Assembly: GCA_027596075.1 (NCBI GenBank)
Contig: JADGJC010000086.1
Span: 62,001 to 126,000, forward strand
Source of the DNA: Rhizophlyctis rosea
Taxonomy: Eukaryota; Chytridiomycota; Chytridiomycetes; Rhizophlyctidales; Rhizophlyctidaceae
DNA: 64,000 bases
Reading direction: 5' to 3'
Below are positions 26,285 through 36,868 of this stretch, in pieces. Each line of letters starts with the position of its first letter. Position 1 is the first letter of the stretch. A program made the translations under genes and the position numbers. The notes beneath the pieces were generated by a model. The model ran no database searches. It saw nothing but the letters and a program-made list of their open reading frames with translations, and was not told the DNA's origin.

Positions 26285-26812
26285 CGGTGGGGTACGGAAA
26301 CGTTATATCATTGTGCGGGTACATAGTCAGATAGCCAAGGAAGCTCCCCTAGCAATAGGAGATTAGGATTCAAGTTCGCAGATTAGGAGAGGAACAGGAT
26401 AGTGTTTCGAATAAATGATCATTCAAGTTCGTAAATTAGCATAGGAACAGGCTGGTGTTTCGAATAAATGATAATTGGCAATACATGCATCATCCAAATT
26501 AGACCAATATGTTGGTCAGAAGATTTGGTGATGAGGTGAGATTGTGTCTTTCAGCTTGACGAAAATTACCACCAAAAATTGCCAGAAATTCCTTGACATT
26601 ATCAATTACACATTTAAATCGTGCGTAACAGCCACCTTGATTACTCAACTTCATACAACCAGTCTTCTTTCAGTCCTGCAATCACACTGTTTAACGGCAC
26701 TGTATACATTACAATGATCTTTTTCACTGGAATGAACTACAATTAAGAGCAAAGAAACGACCCTCCATCGATCCAGCGCGGAAGGTCGCACACCCCGTCA
26801 CCGTGGGGAAGC
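26285..26812. other. 3' flank with 53-bp tandem duplication
   Basis: AT-rich sequence between convergent genes. Apart from the tandem duplication at 26368-26473 I see nothing. Confidence 0.55.
26368..26473. repeat. 53-bp tandem duplication
   Basis: Two head-to-tail copies (26368-26420 and 26421-26473), both starting ATTCAAGTTCG and ending GTTTCGAATAAATGAT, with about eight mismatches. It lies in the 3' flank of the BTB gene. Each copy contains AATAAATGA, so the polyadenylation-like signal is duplicated. Confidence 0.9.
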
Positions 26813-27412
26813 TTAGTTGAGGGTGATGAGGTTGGCCTGGTTGCTGAAGCTGCACGAGGTAGTGTAGCCGGTCTTGGCGTTGTAGGTGCGGGTCTCGGCC
26901 GCGGAGAACAAGGATTTTCTAGACAACGGATGATAAATTTCAGAGGAGGCTCAATAGAATTGACACCCAACTCGAACCATTTCCATGCACACTCACTTAT
27001 TATCAGTCAACTTAACACTCCTAGCCCTATTGTTATAAACAGACGACACCTTATCCGCAAACCCCCAATCCGCAAGATCAAACGTCCCCATCTCACTCCA
27101 CTGCAACTTCCTCCCGCTATAATTCTCCCCATCATACAGGCACGCATACCCGCTAGGGCACGAATACGGCGCACGGGGGGTGCTGCTCCCACTGCCGATG
27201 TTGATGTCGATATCGATATCGATGCTCAGCCCATTGCGGGTGTAGTAGTCTCTCAATTGGGTTTCGGTGTCGAAGCAGAGGACGGTGAAGCCGACGGAGT
27301 TGCAGATTTGGGCGGTGCCCCAACCGGAGGGGGAGGAGACATCGATGGTGTTGCCGCGGTAGATTGCGGTTATAGCGGAGGCTGAGGAGGCGAGGAGGGT
27401 GGTGAGGTGCAT
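26813..27412 (-). CDS. Secreted peptidase-inhibitor-I36-like protein
   Basis: Two exons (26997-27412 and 26813-26918) give 173 residues. The N-terminus MHLTTLLASSASAITAIYRG is a signal peptide. An Asp/Ile repeat (SIDIDIDINIGSGSS) precedes the C-terminal domain. That domain reads CPSGYACLYDGENYSGRKLQ, then a WGFADKVSSVYNNRARSV stretch, and across the intron ends SNQANLITLN. The CPxGxxCLYxxxxYxG and DKVSSVxNN pattern is typical of the peptidase inhibitor I36/beta-gamma-crystallin-like proteins common in actinobacteria. Inhibitory activity is not shown. An intron within the domain proves it is an established eukaryotic gene. A TATA box lies 120 bp upstream. An origin by transfer from bacteria is possible but untested. 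Confidence 0.78.
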
Positions 27413-27528
27413 CTTTGGGGTTTGGTGTGCAATAGTTGCAATGGGTTGTAGGGGAGGAGGTTGGTGGTAGGTGGTTGAATTGGCAGGAGGGTAGGTTGAG
27501 TCCTTCACCACATGGAGGGAATGGGTCC

Positions 27529-27535
27529 CTTTATA
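27529..27535 (-). promoter_or_regulatory. TATA box of the I36-like gene
   Basis: TATAAAG on the minus strand, about 120 bp upstream of the ATG at 27412, followed by a pyrimidine-rich leader. Confidence 0.55.
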
Positions 27536-27714
27536 CGTTTTTGGAGCATCCATTTTTCGCAATTCTTCCCGACCGACCGCCCCGTCAATCAACATCAATG
27601 GACGAAGCCTCCTTGCACGTAACTCTGCAACTACTCATGAACTCCCCCACGACTGCTCAACCTGAGAAGCTCCCGCCCGACCAAAACAGTGGGTGGAAGG
27701 GACCCAATTACATG

Positions 27715-28189
27715 CTATGCTTTAGCTCCCAACTCCCCCACGGATAGCGATGCCCAGTTTTGATATCGAATCCTGCAACCCTCCAGTCCCCTGTCTGGAT
27801 CCTTACCCAGATGCGAGCGGTGCATATGAGGGCGGACGCGGAACAATATCTTCCAATGCAACATGAAATGGTTGTTCATGACGTACGGTTGAGGGATATG
27901 AATAACCGGAGTTTGAACCGGAACGTGGCTGGAGCTGCTGAAAACCTGGGACACGTTTGATGATGTTTCCGAGCAAGGAGAGGCTATCGGTAGGAGACCC
28001 TCAACTTCAAACCCATCGGAGGAGCCATGCTCACGGATGGGGCTAGCGTTCTCGGGGGCATCACAACACAAGACTGTCAGAGACTCAAACTCGACTTTGT
28101 TCAACCAAACCACAAACGGGATATTGCTCGTCCCTGAGATGCGGGTTCCAATCCTGCCGTGGACAATGGAACCTTATTACGGGATTGCG
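27715..28189 (-). CDS. Doubtful hypothetical ORF
   Basis: A minus-strand frame open from just after a double stop near 28190 to 27715. It reads protein-like at its start (IGTRISGTSNIPFVVWLNKV), without a secure start codon (the first ATG-like entry is a GTG). No domain is recognised. It may be a 3' exon, a decayed gene or chance. Confidence 0.2.
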
Positions 28190-28544
28190 AACCTCGATTT
28201 GATTGAGGAGGGCAAAGGAGCTCTGGTCTGATGGAGACTCAGATTCTCGATGATAACATGCTTATGGTGAGTCGGCTTTGTGATTTCGTATGAAATTTTT
28301 GATTCGGGATCGAAGTCAATGCTCGGGAGTCTTCAAGGCCGTTTGGGCAGACTTTGGGCCGTTTTGTTTAAAAACAAATTGCGTGAGCTCCTATAGAGAA
28401 AGAGAGCTTATGCGTGAATCTATTTACAAGTGCAGTTGCTTTTAAAAACATAAAAACATATAAACATATGTACATGATTTAAGCTAGAAGGAACCACGAA
28501 TCTACAGATAAATCACTATCCAACCTATTTTAATACTATGTGAT
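28190..28544. other. Intergenic, no supported gene
   Basis: AT-rich downstream region of the second PPR gene. I see nothing else. Confidence 0.45.
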
Positions 28545-30275
28545 TCAATATTTCCCCCTATCATCTTCATCATCCGTGAGCTCTTCATCCATGTCGTCTC
28601 GCCTTCGACGTGTAGCCCCTCGTCCCCCGTCCCTCCTATCCCTCCGCACCCCGCCATACCCTTTCCCTCTAGCATCAACCCAACCCTGCTCCACCTCATC
28701 CCAAACCTCCTCCCGTCCCATCCGTTCCCGCCGATCATCACTAATCCCCGCAACTTCCCTAAACCGCTTCAACAAAGTCTTCTTCACCTCCGGTCGAACA
28801 TCCAATCCCTTCATTTTCTCAATCCACCTCCGCGCCCCACCCGCATAATGGCACCTCAAATACCCATCAACCATCGTAACGCACACCTGCGCATCCGCCT
28901 GCCCAATATCTCTCACGAACTCCTCCGCTTGTTCCATATTCTCTACACTCCCAGCCTTCGTGTACGCTTTCAGCAACGCACTCTTCGCCTGTCTCCCGGG
29001 CTTGATCCCCTCCTCCACCATCCGATCATACATCCTCTTCGCCTCCTCCAATTCCCCTTTCGAACCGTACCCGTTAATTAGAATGACGTAAACAGCCATA
29101 TCCGGCACCATCCCCTTCCCCCTTCCCCGTTCCATCAACGCTTCCGCCTTGGTCATTTCCCCCCGATCACATAAATACTTTGCAAACTGCGCTAAAATCA
29201 CAACGCATTCTTTCGGTGGGAAGGTCTTCAATGCCGTGTTCATCAACTGGTTGGCCTCCGTCAAATCGTCCTTTTCCAGTGCAGCGTCCACCATACTACT
29301 ATACATCCGCCGATCGACTTCTATCCCCAGTGATCTGATCCGACGTAATAGCCGCTGACAAGTCGCTTTATCCCCAATTGCCGTGTAAGCTTGGATGAGC
29401 GCTCCCCACGCGTCCTTGGCTTTCCCACCCAGCTTTGCCGCTTCTTCCAAATACTCTTCCGCCTTTGTAAGATGCTGTTGCTTCAGACAGGCCCAGAACA
29501 TCGTCTTCATGGTAATGGCATTCTTCTCCACGCCATTATCAGTCATATCCTTCCACAACCGATTGAAATCATCCCACCGTTCCGCAATGCCCAACTGGTG
29601 GAGGATGTTGCTGTAGATGGCGGTGTTGGGTTTCAGTCCGTCGGTTTTCACTTGCTCCAATATGCTACGCGCACTGTCGTACGTCATGGTCGGGCCATAT
29701 GCTCGGGACAGGAAGACGTAGTTGTATTCGTCGCCGACATTCGCTTTTGCTAGATCCGATAAAGCTTGACTGATGTGTTCGATTTTTGTCTTTCGGTCGC
29801 GGTATGTAAGTAGACCTTCGAGGAGTGGTCTTTGGTCGTGGAACGTATGTAAGCTCTGCAGGGCTTGCTTGTTCTTCGCAAGTTCTAGAAAGGCACCCCA
29901 CACGGATGGATAGTTGACTTCGGGCGCTTCCAAGGCATCACGGAAACGGGAAACGAGTTCTTTGGCGGCGGGGTCAAGGGTGCTTAGGGGTATCAGACGG
30001 GTGCCGGTTGGAGTGCGTTTGCTATTGAATTTGCGCTCGTTGGAGTGTGACTTCCGTTCCGTAGCAAATGGTTTGCGAGGAGGCTTTGCGGGCCGTTGGC
30101 GGTCCGACGGTGGAGGTTTTCTTTCGGTTTTGTCTGTTTGCTGTTCTGTGAAAGCTGGAGAGCTTTCGCAACGACGCTGTAAACCATTCTGACGCGGGTG
30201 GGGCAAACGGAAGGATGGTAGCAAGAATGGAGAGGATAGTAGGCGCTGCAAGCACCGCTGTGGTGAAGACGACAT
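28545..30275 (-). CDS. PPR protein, probably mitochondrial
   Basis: An intronless gene of 576 residues if started at MSSSPQRCLQRLL (30275); the frame stays open further upstream but only through non-ATG codons. The first 45 residues are rich in Arg, Ser and Leu and lack acids, as in mitochondrial presequences. A basic linker with repeated RKPF/KRTPT elements follows. From about residue 160 at least eight pentatricopeptide repeats are readable, for example KPNTAIYSNILHQLGIAERW, KDAWGALIQAYTAIGDKATC, PDMAVYVILINGYGSKGELE and DAQVCVTMVDGYLRCHYAGG. The C-terminus is Arg/Asp-rich (RRRRDDMDEELTDDEDD). It likely binds a mitochondrial transcript. It is not closely similar to the PPR-like gene at 23048-24631, so the two are not an obvious tandem duplication. 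Confidence 0.88.
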   Translation of the reverse strand: MSSSPQRCLQRLLSSPFLLPSFRLPHPRQNGLQRRCESSPAFTEQQTDKTERKPPPSDRQRPAKPPRKPFATERKSHSNERKFNSKRTPTGTRLIPLSTLDPAAKELVSRFRDALEAPEVNYPSVWGAFLELAKNKQALQSLHTFHDQRPLLEGLLTYRDRKTKIEHISQALSDLAKANVGDEYNYVFLSRAYGPTMTYDSARSILEQVKTDGLKPNTAIYSNILHQLGIAERWDDFNRLWKDMTDNGVEKNAITMKTMFWACLKQQHLTKAEEYLEEAAKLGGKAKDAWGALIQAYTAIGDKATCQRLLRRIRSLGIEVDRRMYSSMVDAALEKDDLTEANQLMNTALKTFPPKECVVILAQFAKYLCDRGEMTKAEALMERGRGKGMVPDMAVYVILINGYGSKGELEEAKRMYDRMVEEGIKPGRQAKSALLKAYTKAGSVENMEQAEEFVRDIGQADAQVCVTMVDGYLRCHYAGGARRWIEKMKGLDVRPEVKKTLLKRFREVAGISDDRRERMGREEVWDEVEQGWVDARGKGYGGVRRDRRDGGRGATRRRRDDMDEELTDDEDDRGKY

Positions 30276-30483
30276 ATGCAATTCCCTACACGTAATGGCC
30301 AACCAAGTGCGAAAAGGTGTTGGCAAAGTGAACAAAGGCAGTGAGCAAAAGGCACTCGACACCCAAGAATTTCCTGGCCAGGTGAGTCATTGCCTGACGT
30401 AATCTGCTTTGCCTATGATCACGTAATGCGTTCATTTGCGGGGTCGGGCTTGTGAATTGCGCAGTCACAAGCCTCACCAAATC

Positions 30484-30491
30484 TCTATAAA
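30484..30491 (+). promoter_or_regulatory. TATA-like element before a 27-codon ORF
   Basis: CTATAAATACGC followed by a pyrimidine-rich leader and, about 75 bp on, an ATG opening a 27-codon frame. This layout resembles the TATA-driven secreted genes of this window. Confidence 0.35.
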
Positions 30492-30561
30492 TACGCGACC
30501 TCACCCCGAGTCCCCTTGCTTCCTTTCATACTTACCTGACGAGGCTTCCTGGTGCTCAAGA

Positions 30562-30645
30562 ATGCCGGAGCTAGTCATTGGACCTGGCATTGCACAAACG
30601 TCCGGGTCCGGTGGCTACACTCTCCCCCTAAAAAGGGAGACGTGA
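30562..30645 (+). CDS. Possible 27-residue peptide
   Basis: ATG at 30562 opens MPELVIGPGIAQTSGSGGYT and seven further codons to TGA. There is no signal peptide. It is supported only by an upstream TATA-like box with leader of normal length, and could be the 5' exon of something larger or chance. Confidence 0.2.
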   Translation: MPELVIGPGIAQTSGSGGYTLPLKRET

Positions 30646-31654
30646 TCGTATAATTTTTGGTAGTGGGAGGGCTGCGTTCGCGCGGCCTCTCCTGAATAAT
30701 CATTTACAACAGTAAAGAAGAAAATATATGAAGATTTGTTTGATCGCCAATTGGCGCGACATCAAGCTGGTTTTGCCCCCACCGGTTGGAGAATGGCTGT
30801 GATGGGCTTTCCTACCCCAGCAAGATTTCATTTTTAGCTATTATATTTCATGCGACGTCATATGCATGTGGGTGTCATGCACCAACCCACATCGGGACGT
30901 TCACGCGTTTCTCTTTGCCGACCCTTTGAGACTCTCTTTCTCAAGAAAGAGCCTCTTACTCTCTCACAAATGCCATTGACCTGATAGCTGGAAGTGTGAG
31001 GCTAGGGCCGCACAAGATCCCGTGGACAGTATCCTCTCACGGCTTTTCTGGAGCTCATTTGGCCCTTCTCATGAGCACTGTCACTCCAATCAAATCCTTC
31101 AATGCTTCCGTGAGAGTGTTCGCTCCAGCGGCTGTTGTAAATCTACACCCGTGGGCCACCCACCCATCCACTATCACCGCAAGTGTACCAAGCAACGCAA
31201 CGACTCCAGCAAGATCACAAAAAGAATGCGTTTCAGCTTTCATTTGATCACAATGAAACTTTAATCGTACCGTTTATATGATCTAGCTTGGTAGCCCAGT
31301 TGTGACTACGACGACGGAAATCGGTAGCCGAGAATGACACGCTTATGTAAGGCTTTGGTTCACTGGCTACCTCGTGCTAAAGCACTCGGAGGCCATGACA
31401 CCAAATCGGCCCGAATTCAGTAGTAATAGTAATACAACTCACGTTGTTAGGGCATCTGGATATACAAAGAGGAAAATAAATCTCAAAACACAGCCACCGT
31501 CATTCCAGCCGGGTTTGCCCAGAACATCTGCTGCAAAGGCGGAGTGAGAAGATATTTCATACACAGACAAGTGTCCATGCGATCCACTTGCGGCCTTCTC
31601 ACCTTTCATGTAAACAATGAATGAGATCTCTCCTCACTGAGTCCCCTCAGGATC

Positions 31655-32290
31655 CTATTCTCCGGGCACACTACCAGTGCCAACATAGCTCCCCTTGGTT
31701 CTTACATCGCTCCTCTCACATCGGTTGAAGCAATCGTCTATAAATATCTCACAACCTATGCCCGGCCCTTCCAAAAGGCACCGTTCATACTGCTGAACAC
31801 AACCGCTACACGGCACGGGATTGGCCAGGAATCTACAAGTACGGAACCAATCCTTCTTCAACCATTCCCACTGTCTCAACTCCCTTTCCCAATCTTTCTC
31901 TTCCGCAACCCACCCCACTTCAAACCGTTCACAATCTGTAAACAAACTATTGCACCGGTCGCGGCTGCAATTCGCCTGTTCAGATTCCGTGAGGGGAGAT
32001 AGGGTGATTGGCGTTCGCGTTTCTGCGTATTGACCCGTTTTGGGGTCGAACCCGCAGTTTAGGCAGGTCTGGAGAAGGCCGCCATGGAAATCGCGGGCGG
32101 GTGGCATGAGACAGAGTTCGGGGATTGCGTAGTCTTGACATCTGTCCCAGAACCGGCTGCAGAGACGGCAGCCATCCCTTTCGCTTTGGCGCCGGGTGAG
32201 GTGGTGGGAGGGGGAGGTTGGGTGGGCGTTTGAAGGGTTAAATAGGAGGAGCGAAGACACCAGGGCGAGGAAGAGTGTGGTGGTGAACAT
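31655..32290 (-). CDS. Secreted cysteine-rich protein
   Basis: A single exon of 211 residues from MFTTTLFLALVSSLLLF (32290). This start places a classic signal peptide at the front; the longer upstream frame would bury it. A probable KEX2-like processing site follows (HLTRRQ). The mature part has about 16 Cys, many in CxxC or CxxxC spacing (GCRLCSRFWDRC, LQTCLNCGFD, NPVPCSGCVQQYERC, CEIFIDDCFNRC), suggesting a disulfide-knotted extracellular domain. I do not recognise the family. A TATA-like TACATAAAG lies near 32405, about 115 bp upstream. Secreted Cys-rich proteins of fungi serve in walls, interactions or defence; no role can be assigned here. Confidence 0.75.
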   Translation of the reverse strand: MFTTTLFLALVSSLLLFNPSNAHPTSPSHHLTRRQSERDGCRLCSRFWDRCQDYAIPELCLMPPARDFHGGLLQTCLNCGFDPKTGQYAETRTPITLSPLTESEQANCSRDRCNSLFTDCERFEVGWVAEEKDWERELRQWEWLKKDWFRTCRFLANPVPCSGCVQQYERCLLEGPGIGCEIFIDDCFNRCERSDVRTKGSYVGTGSVPGE

Positions 32291-33079
32291 GGTTGATAAA
32301 CTTTGACTTTGTTTTGTAGGAGAATAGGTTTCGCAAGAGGGAGGGGGGTATGTAAGTATGTCGGTACCAGGAGAAATTGACTGCTTATCGTTGCGGGCTC
32401 GCTTTATGTACTGAAAATGGCTTTGACGCATACCTCAAAATCGTGCTTTTTTCGCGCCCAGTCCGCTCCAAGGTATCGCAAAGACAGCTGCGGAAAGCGT
32501 TGGGTATAGGATTTGCGAGACTAACGTAGCGGTGTGCGTTCTTTTGGGTGTTTCTCCAAGGAAGATCAGGTGGGGGGCCACACAAAGATGTTTCCAATTG
32601 AGCTTTGAGGCTTTGGGCTGGTGTGACCACTATGCACTTCCTTCCACGTCATTTATCCATAAATGCGAATAGACATGTTTGCCACCGCCTCAGCCTGGTT
32701 CGGAGCGCTCCATTCGTCCGTTCGGTGTTGTTGGCTGTGCAGAACCGTGCAGGGTGTTGGTGAAGTGGGTGGTTCCTGTGCTGTGGCTATCTCCTAGGTC
32801 ATCTCCGTTGTGGGTGCTTGCGGCGTGTTTTGCATGCCTACATCGGATCCCTGTCGGGCAGAGATAGTCATCAAGTATCCGCTATAATGAGATGGAAGAC
32901 ACTCTTGTGTTGGAAGCGGTGAAATGTTGTGCGTGAGCCATAAATAACGCCCATATTGCTTGAGTTAAGACCTCAAAAAGAGTTGCGAGCCATGCGGCGG
33001 GGCATGAGAGATCTGGTCCAACTTGACCGCTTGGACGCCATGTTAACTGTAATGAAGTTGATCCTAAAACATTGAATTA
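32291..33079. other. Intergenic, no supported gene
   Basis: Upstream of the Cys-rich gene. Several short frames, none protein-like. Confidence 0.45.
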
Positions 33080-33480
33080 CATCAGGTGATACCTGTCAAT
33101 CTCTTCCTTGACAATCGGACTTGATTTCCGTCGGATGATGCGTCAATCTTGGACAGGTGGCTGTTCATCGTCAATCTGAACTTCTTGAACTGATTTCCAT
33201 CAGACGATGCGTCAATCTCGGAAAGGTGCCGTCGATCTTTCAAAGAAGCTGTTCATCGTCAATATGAACTGATTTCTGTCAGATGATGCGTCAATCTTGT
33301 AACGGTGCCGTCAATCCGAACTGCTTTCTGTCAGATGGTGCGTCCATCTCTGAAAAGGTTTTCATTGTCAATCTTATGTCAGCCATGATAGAGTGCCTGA
33401 AAGAGATTAACAGCATTGGCCGAATTGACATAGGTACTTAGGATGATTGACAAGATTGACACGATTGACATGAGATGGGA
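33080..33480. repeat. Second patch of GTCAATCT/GATTGACA repeats
   Basis: At least six copies of a roughly 50-70-bp module with CGTCAATCT and TGATTTC(C/T)GTC(A/G)GA(T/C)GATGCGTC, ending with three ATTGACANG units at 33443-33470. The core is the reverse complement of the 9-bp unit of the array at 2510-3920, so the two loci share a repeat family. Confidence 0.7.
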
Positions 33481-33807
33481 ATTTTCGGGGCAAGCGCCTG
33501 CTTCATTTGACCTGCTCTGCTATAAAATCCGTCGACCAGCACCCCTTTCTCCCCATGATTTCCTTGTTCCGTGTGGCTTGCCAATTTGGCCACATCTCAG
33601 GGCAATGGTTCTGATATTTGCAAGGACGGAAGAGAACCAACCTGGTTTTCATGGGAAGAAAACTCTGCTGCTCTGAAAAAAGGCTGACCTCACAAAAATC
33701 CCATTCTGCAATGGGAGCATTATCGGAATCCGCTGTGACGGAATTGTGTACTTCCATTCACAACATATTTTACAATCTTATTGACACTAAAATACAAACG
33801 AATTTGG
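33481..33807. other. 3' flank of the WD40 gene
   Basis: No supported gene. A CTATAAAA at about 33518 precedes a 19-codon frame, which I consider chance. Confidence 0.4.
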
Positions 33808-35930
33808 TTATATGGTGACATTCCATCGTCGGATAACATTATCAGCCCCGCCACTAAAAACCACCGACCCACCCCCGGCAACAAGAATACTCCTAACCGC
33901 CCCAACATGCGCCGGCTGAGTCGCCACTCCCTTTCCCTTCACTCCAGAACTCGCATCCCACTGCCACAACTTCCCATCCGCCGACCCACCCCAAATCCAC
34001 CGCCCATCCTCACTCCTCTCCAAACACTCAATCGCCGAATCACTATCTTTCCACTCACTCCCCACCAACGTCGTATCACTAGTCGACACATCCCAAACAC
34101 CAACCCACCCGTTCGTGTGGCCTGACCACATGCGTTTCCCGTCAGTAGAAAGCACTAATGCGTTCGTCGCCCATTCTGCGTTTGTGTAATTCCGTGAGGG
34201 GATAGGGGTTCCGGTTCTATCATTAGGCCCAACACTCCACCTAAGAATGTCCACATCACTGAAATCGACACTATAAGGCATCCCGGCAAATACACTCCAG
34301 TACCCCGGGGAATCCAACCGTGCGACAACCGTGTTGACCTCTTTCGGACTTTGCAGGATATACTGAGTCAAGTTCCCAAGGTACAAATTCCACATCCCAA
34401 CCGTCAAGTCCTTACTAGCCGTAAACAACACCGTGCGTCCATCATCGTACCCAAGAAAAACTTTCGTGACGTTCGCCGCATGTCGAACGTACTTTACGGT
34501 TCCCAACGCACGAAGCGGTGTATCTTGAATGGACCATTCCGTAGCGTACCCTCCCGTACTATTCCCTCCCCCACTCCATATCCTATCCCCAGCACTGTTC
34601 ACCGCTAAGGAATACACCGCATACATAGCATTGTACGTGGCATTCCGTAGTCCCGTTTGGATATCCCACACTACGATGGTGCCGTCAAGGCTGCCGCTAA
34701 CAAGGAAGGTACTATTCGGAATGAGCGCAAGCGCCATTACTTGATCCCTATGACCTTCGAAAGTCGAAGGGCCTGATGGGACGGGTGTTTGTGGTGTTTG
34801 TGGTTGGGTTGTAGGTGATGGCTGCGACGTGTTGTCGTCGGAAGATGAGTGACGAAGTTTGGTGCCGAGGATGGCTGCTATGGCGATGATTGCGATTAGG
34901 AGGGCGATGGCTATGTAGATTATGACACGCCTTCGACGTTGAGCGTTCGAAGGTGATGGTGGAGTGATGGAAGTGGAATCGGAAGTTGCGGTGGGCGATT
35001 TGTCGGATTTGATCATGATGGCGACCGTGTTCATGTCTTTTCCGAGTGATATGTCGTTGAGTATATCTTTCTGATTTGCTTTTGGTTTTGGTTCGTCTAC
35101 TTTGGTGCCTGGGGAGATCTTGACGTCCTTTGAACCTGACTGGCGCTTTTCTATCGACTCGGCTGGTATCGGCGCCCTAGCTGCAGGTCTTTCGCTATCA
35201 TTATCGGCGCTGACAATTGCTGCTACAACTAGAACTTCATCTAGAATTCCCGTTTTTGTAGCCACTTCCCAAGATCTTTCAGCAGTAGCGTCAGATGAAG
35301 GCTCTCCCTGCCGCGCTCCTTCTCTTGTCGTATCCGCAGATTTTGTATTGGAGGTGGAATCTTCAGTGTTGTCGATAACCGAAGGTGCTACTCCGTCGGC
35401 GTTGCTCTGAGATGACTTTGGGGCAGCAGTTCGGCGATAAGGTGGGGGTTCATGGTTGAGGGAAAGACTTGGATGATGCAGCAGGTCGACTTCTCTAGGT
35501 CGCACAACTAGCAGTTGCACTCTGATTCACTCAAGGGTTAGAACCTGACAGGTCAGTCAACAATATGAACCTGAACATCCTCTTACGTTCCGTCTTGGGC
35601 CTTGCGCTTGCCCACGCTATCCGCCACCATATCAAAGGGACTTAACAAGATGGCCTTCGCGAACACACTAACAATGTCCGGCTCCTCATCGTGCTGCCGC
35701 ATTAGCCGGTCATCGAACGCTCCCAAATCCTCATCTATAACATCATAGAGCTTTAACCGCGGTACAAGTCCGGCAGGAAGGTCTGGAAAGAGCTCAGCCG
35801 CGACTAGCTTTTTGAGGTCAGAAACGGCAGTCGTGCCGGGGTTGGGGACTTTTAGGAGAGTTGCTAACGACGGTTCACCATACGTGACGGTTGCAAGAGA
35901 GGTGGGAGCGTCGTCGGAACTCATTGGCAT
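33808..35930 (-). CDS. Crinkler-header-like / transmembrane / WD40 protein
   Basis: Two exons (35587-35930 and 33808-35521) join to 685 residues (685 plus stop; the start could also be two codons later). Residues 1-125 resemble the ubiquitin-like N-terminal header of Crinkler (CRN) proteins: TTAVSDLKKLVAAELFPDL, LVPRLKLYDVIDEDLGAF, ILLSPFDMVADSVGK and a final hydrophobic strand GTVQLLVVRP. The intron splits exactly before that strand. A low-complexity Ser/Asp/Pro region leads to one membrane segment (about 315-335, VIIYIAIALLIAIIAIAAIL) preceded by RRRR. From about 370 to the end is a WD40 propeller (FEGHRDQVMALALIPNSTFL, VSGSLDGTIVVWDIQTGL, WIWGGSADGKLWQWDASSG, VFSGGADNVIRRWNV). RRRR before the segment suggests the N-terminal part is cytosolic and the propeller lies on the other side of the membrane. 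The header assignment is by pattern and should be tested. Confidence 0.75.
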
Positions 35931-36868
35931 AGCACGTGAGCAGGACAGATACTTATTACTGACGATATCTGCCCACCTATCGAGAGGGTATTGGTTTGCG
36001 AGGGACTTGGGGAAGAGACAGGAAGGGAAAGGCCAGATGGCGAATCTTGTCACTTCCTGTGTCCATTGCGTGTTACCCAAATTTCAGCGGGGCCAAGTGG
36101 CGTACATCAGCCACGTCAAATTCTTCCGCGGAGGACGCGGAGGATGTGCCGGAGCCACAAGCCATCGTTCATGCATTGCAGACGCAGACGAAATAAATAC
36201 TTTCTCGCAATCCTTGAGCCCATATCTGTCTTCATTGATATCAACATCACTTTCCTTTGAGTTTGCCGAGATATATACGGCCCAAAGCATGCTTCGTGGG
36301 GTCGGTATCAATCCCAATCCGGCATGCGCACGATTTGCTAACAACTCTGTGGGCCGATGGAATGGGATCAAAGACTCCGTCAGACACCGTCGAAGACCAT
36401 CATTGACAATACCGTCAGTTTACTTTTTGCGATGATCTTCTCCAAGTATGTAGAAGTCTGTAAGCAACTCCAAAATGCGGACGACCAGATTGGACGTGAA
36501 TTATCAGAAGCGAAAGGACTTATTTTAAGGTGTTCAAGATGTGACCAATTTCCATCGACAAGACTAAGCCTACTCCTGGAAGGTGAAGTTTCCACGGCAG
36601 TATACCTCGCTGGAAGACATCTTTTACGGAACCCCATCAGAAAGGCAAAAGGTCAAAGGCAAGCCTTGATTGAACAAGATCGCAAGTGAAAAAAATTGAA
36701 CTGGCCACATTTGCAGGCACTACTTGACAGGATCAAACGCCGAACCACTGCGTGACTACTCTCGTCGCATAACCACTCTGCTTTTGTAGCCGACGTTAGA
36801 AACTTCAGGTTGGCGATCGATCAGGTTCCATGCGTTGCGCGCGGAGCAACATTTGGAACGAAAACTGA
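35931..36868. other. Divergent intergenic region
   Basis: Lies between the oppositely oriented WD40 and Kelch genes. Plus-strand frames at 35812-36435 and 36357-36689 are open but lack domains or splice continuity, so they are not called. Confidence 0.4.

Larger units (their letters stand above)
30276..31654. other. Intergenic region with one possible small gene
   Basis: Upstream of the PPR gene. A TATA-like element and a 27-codon ORF lie at 30484-30645. The rest (30650-31654), including C/T-rich stretches around 30900-30960, shows no supported gene. Confidence 0.45.

Noticed and set aside
33510..33600. CTATAAAA plus a 19-codon ORF
   Set aside because: Too short and unsupported; overlaps the 3' flank of the WD40 gene.
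35812..36689. Two overlapping plus-strand ORFs in the WD40/Kelch divergent region
   Set aside because: No domain, no plausible start, and the first overlaps the WD40 gene's first exon.
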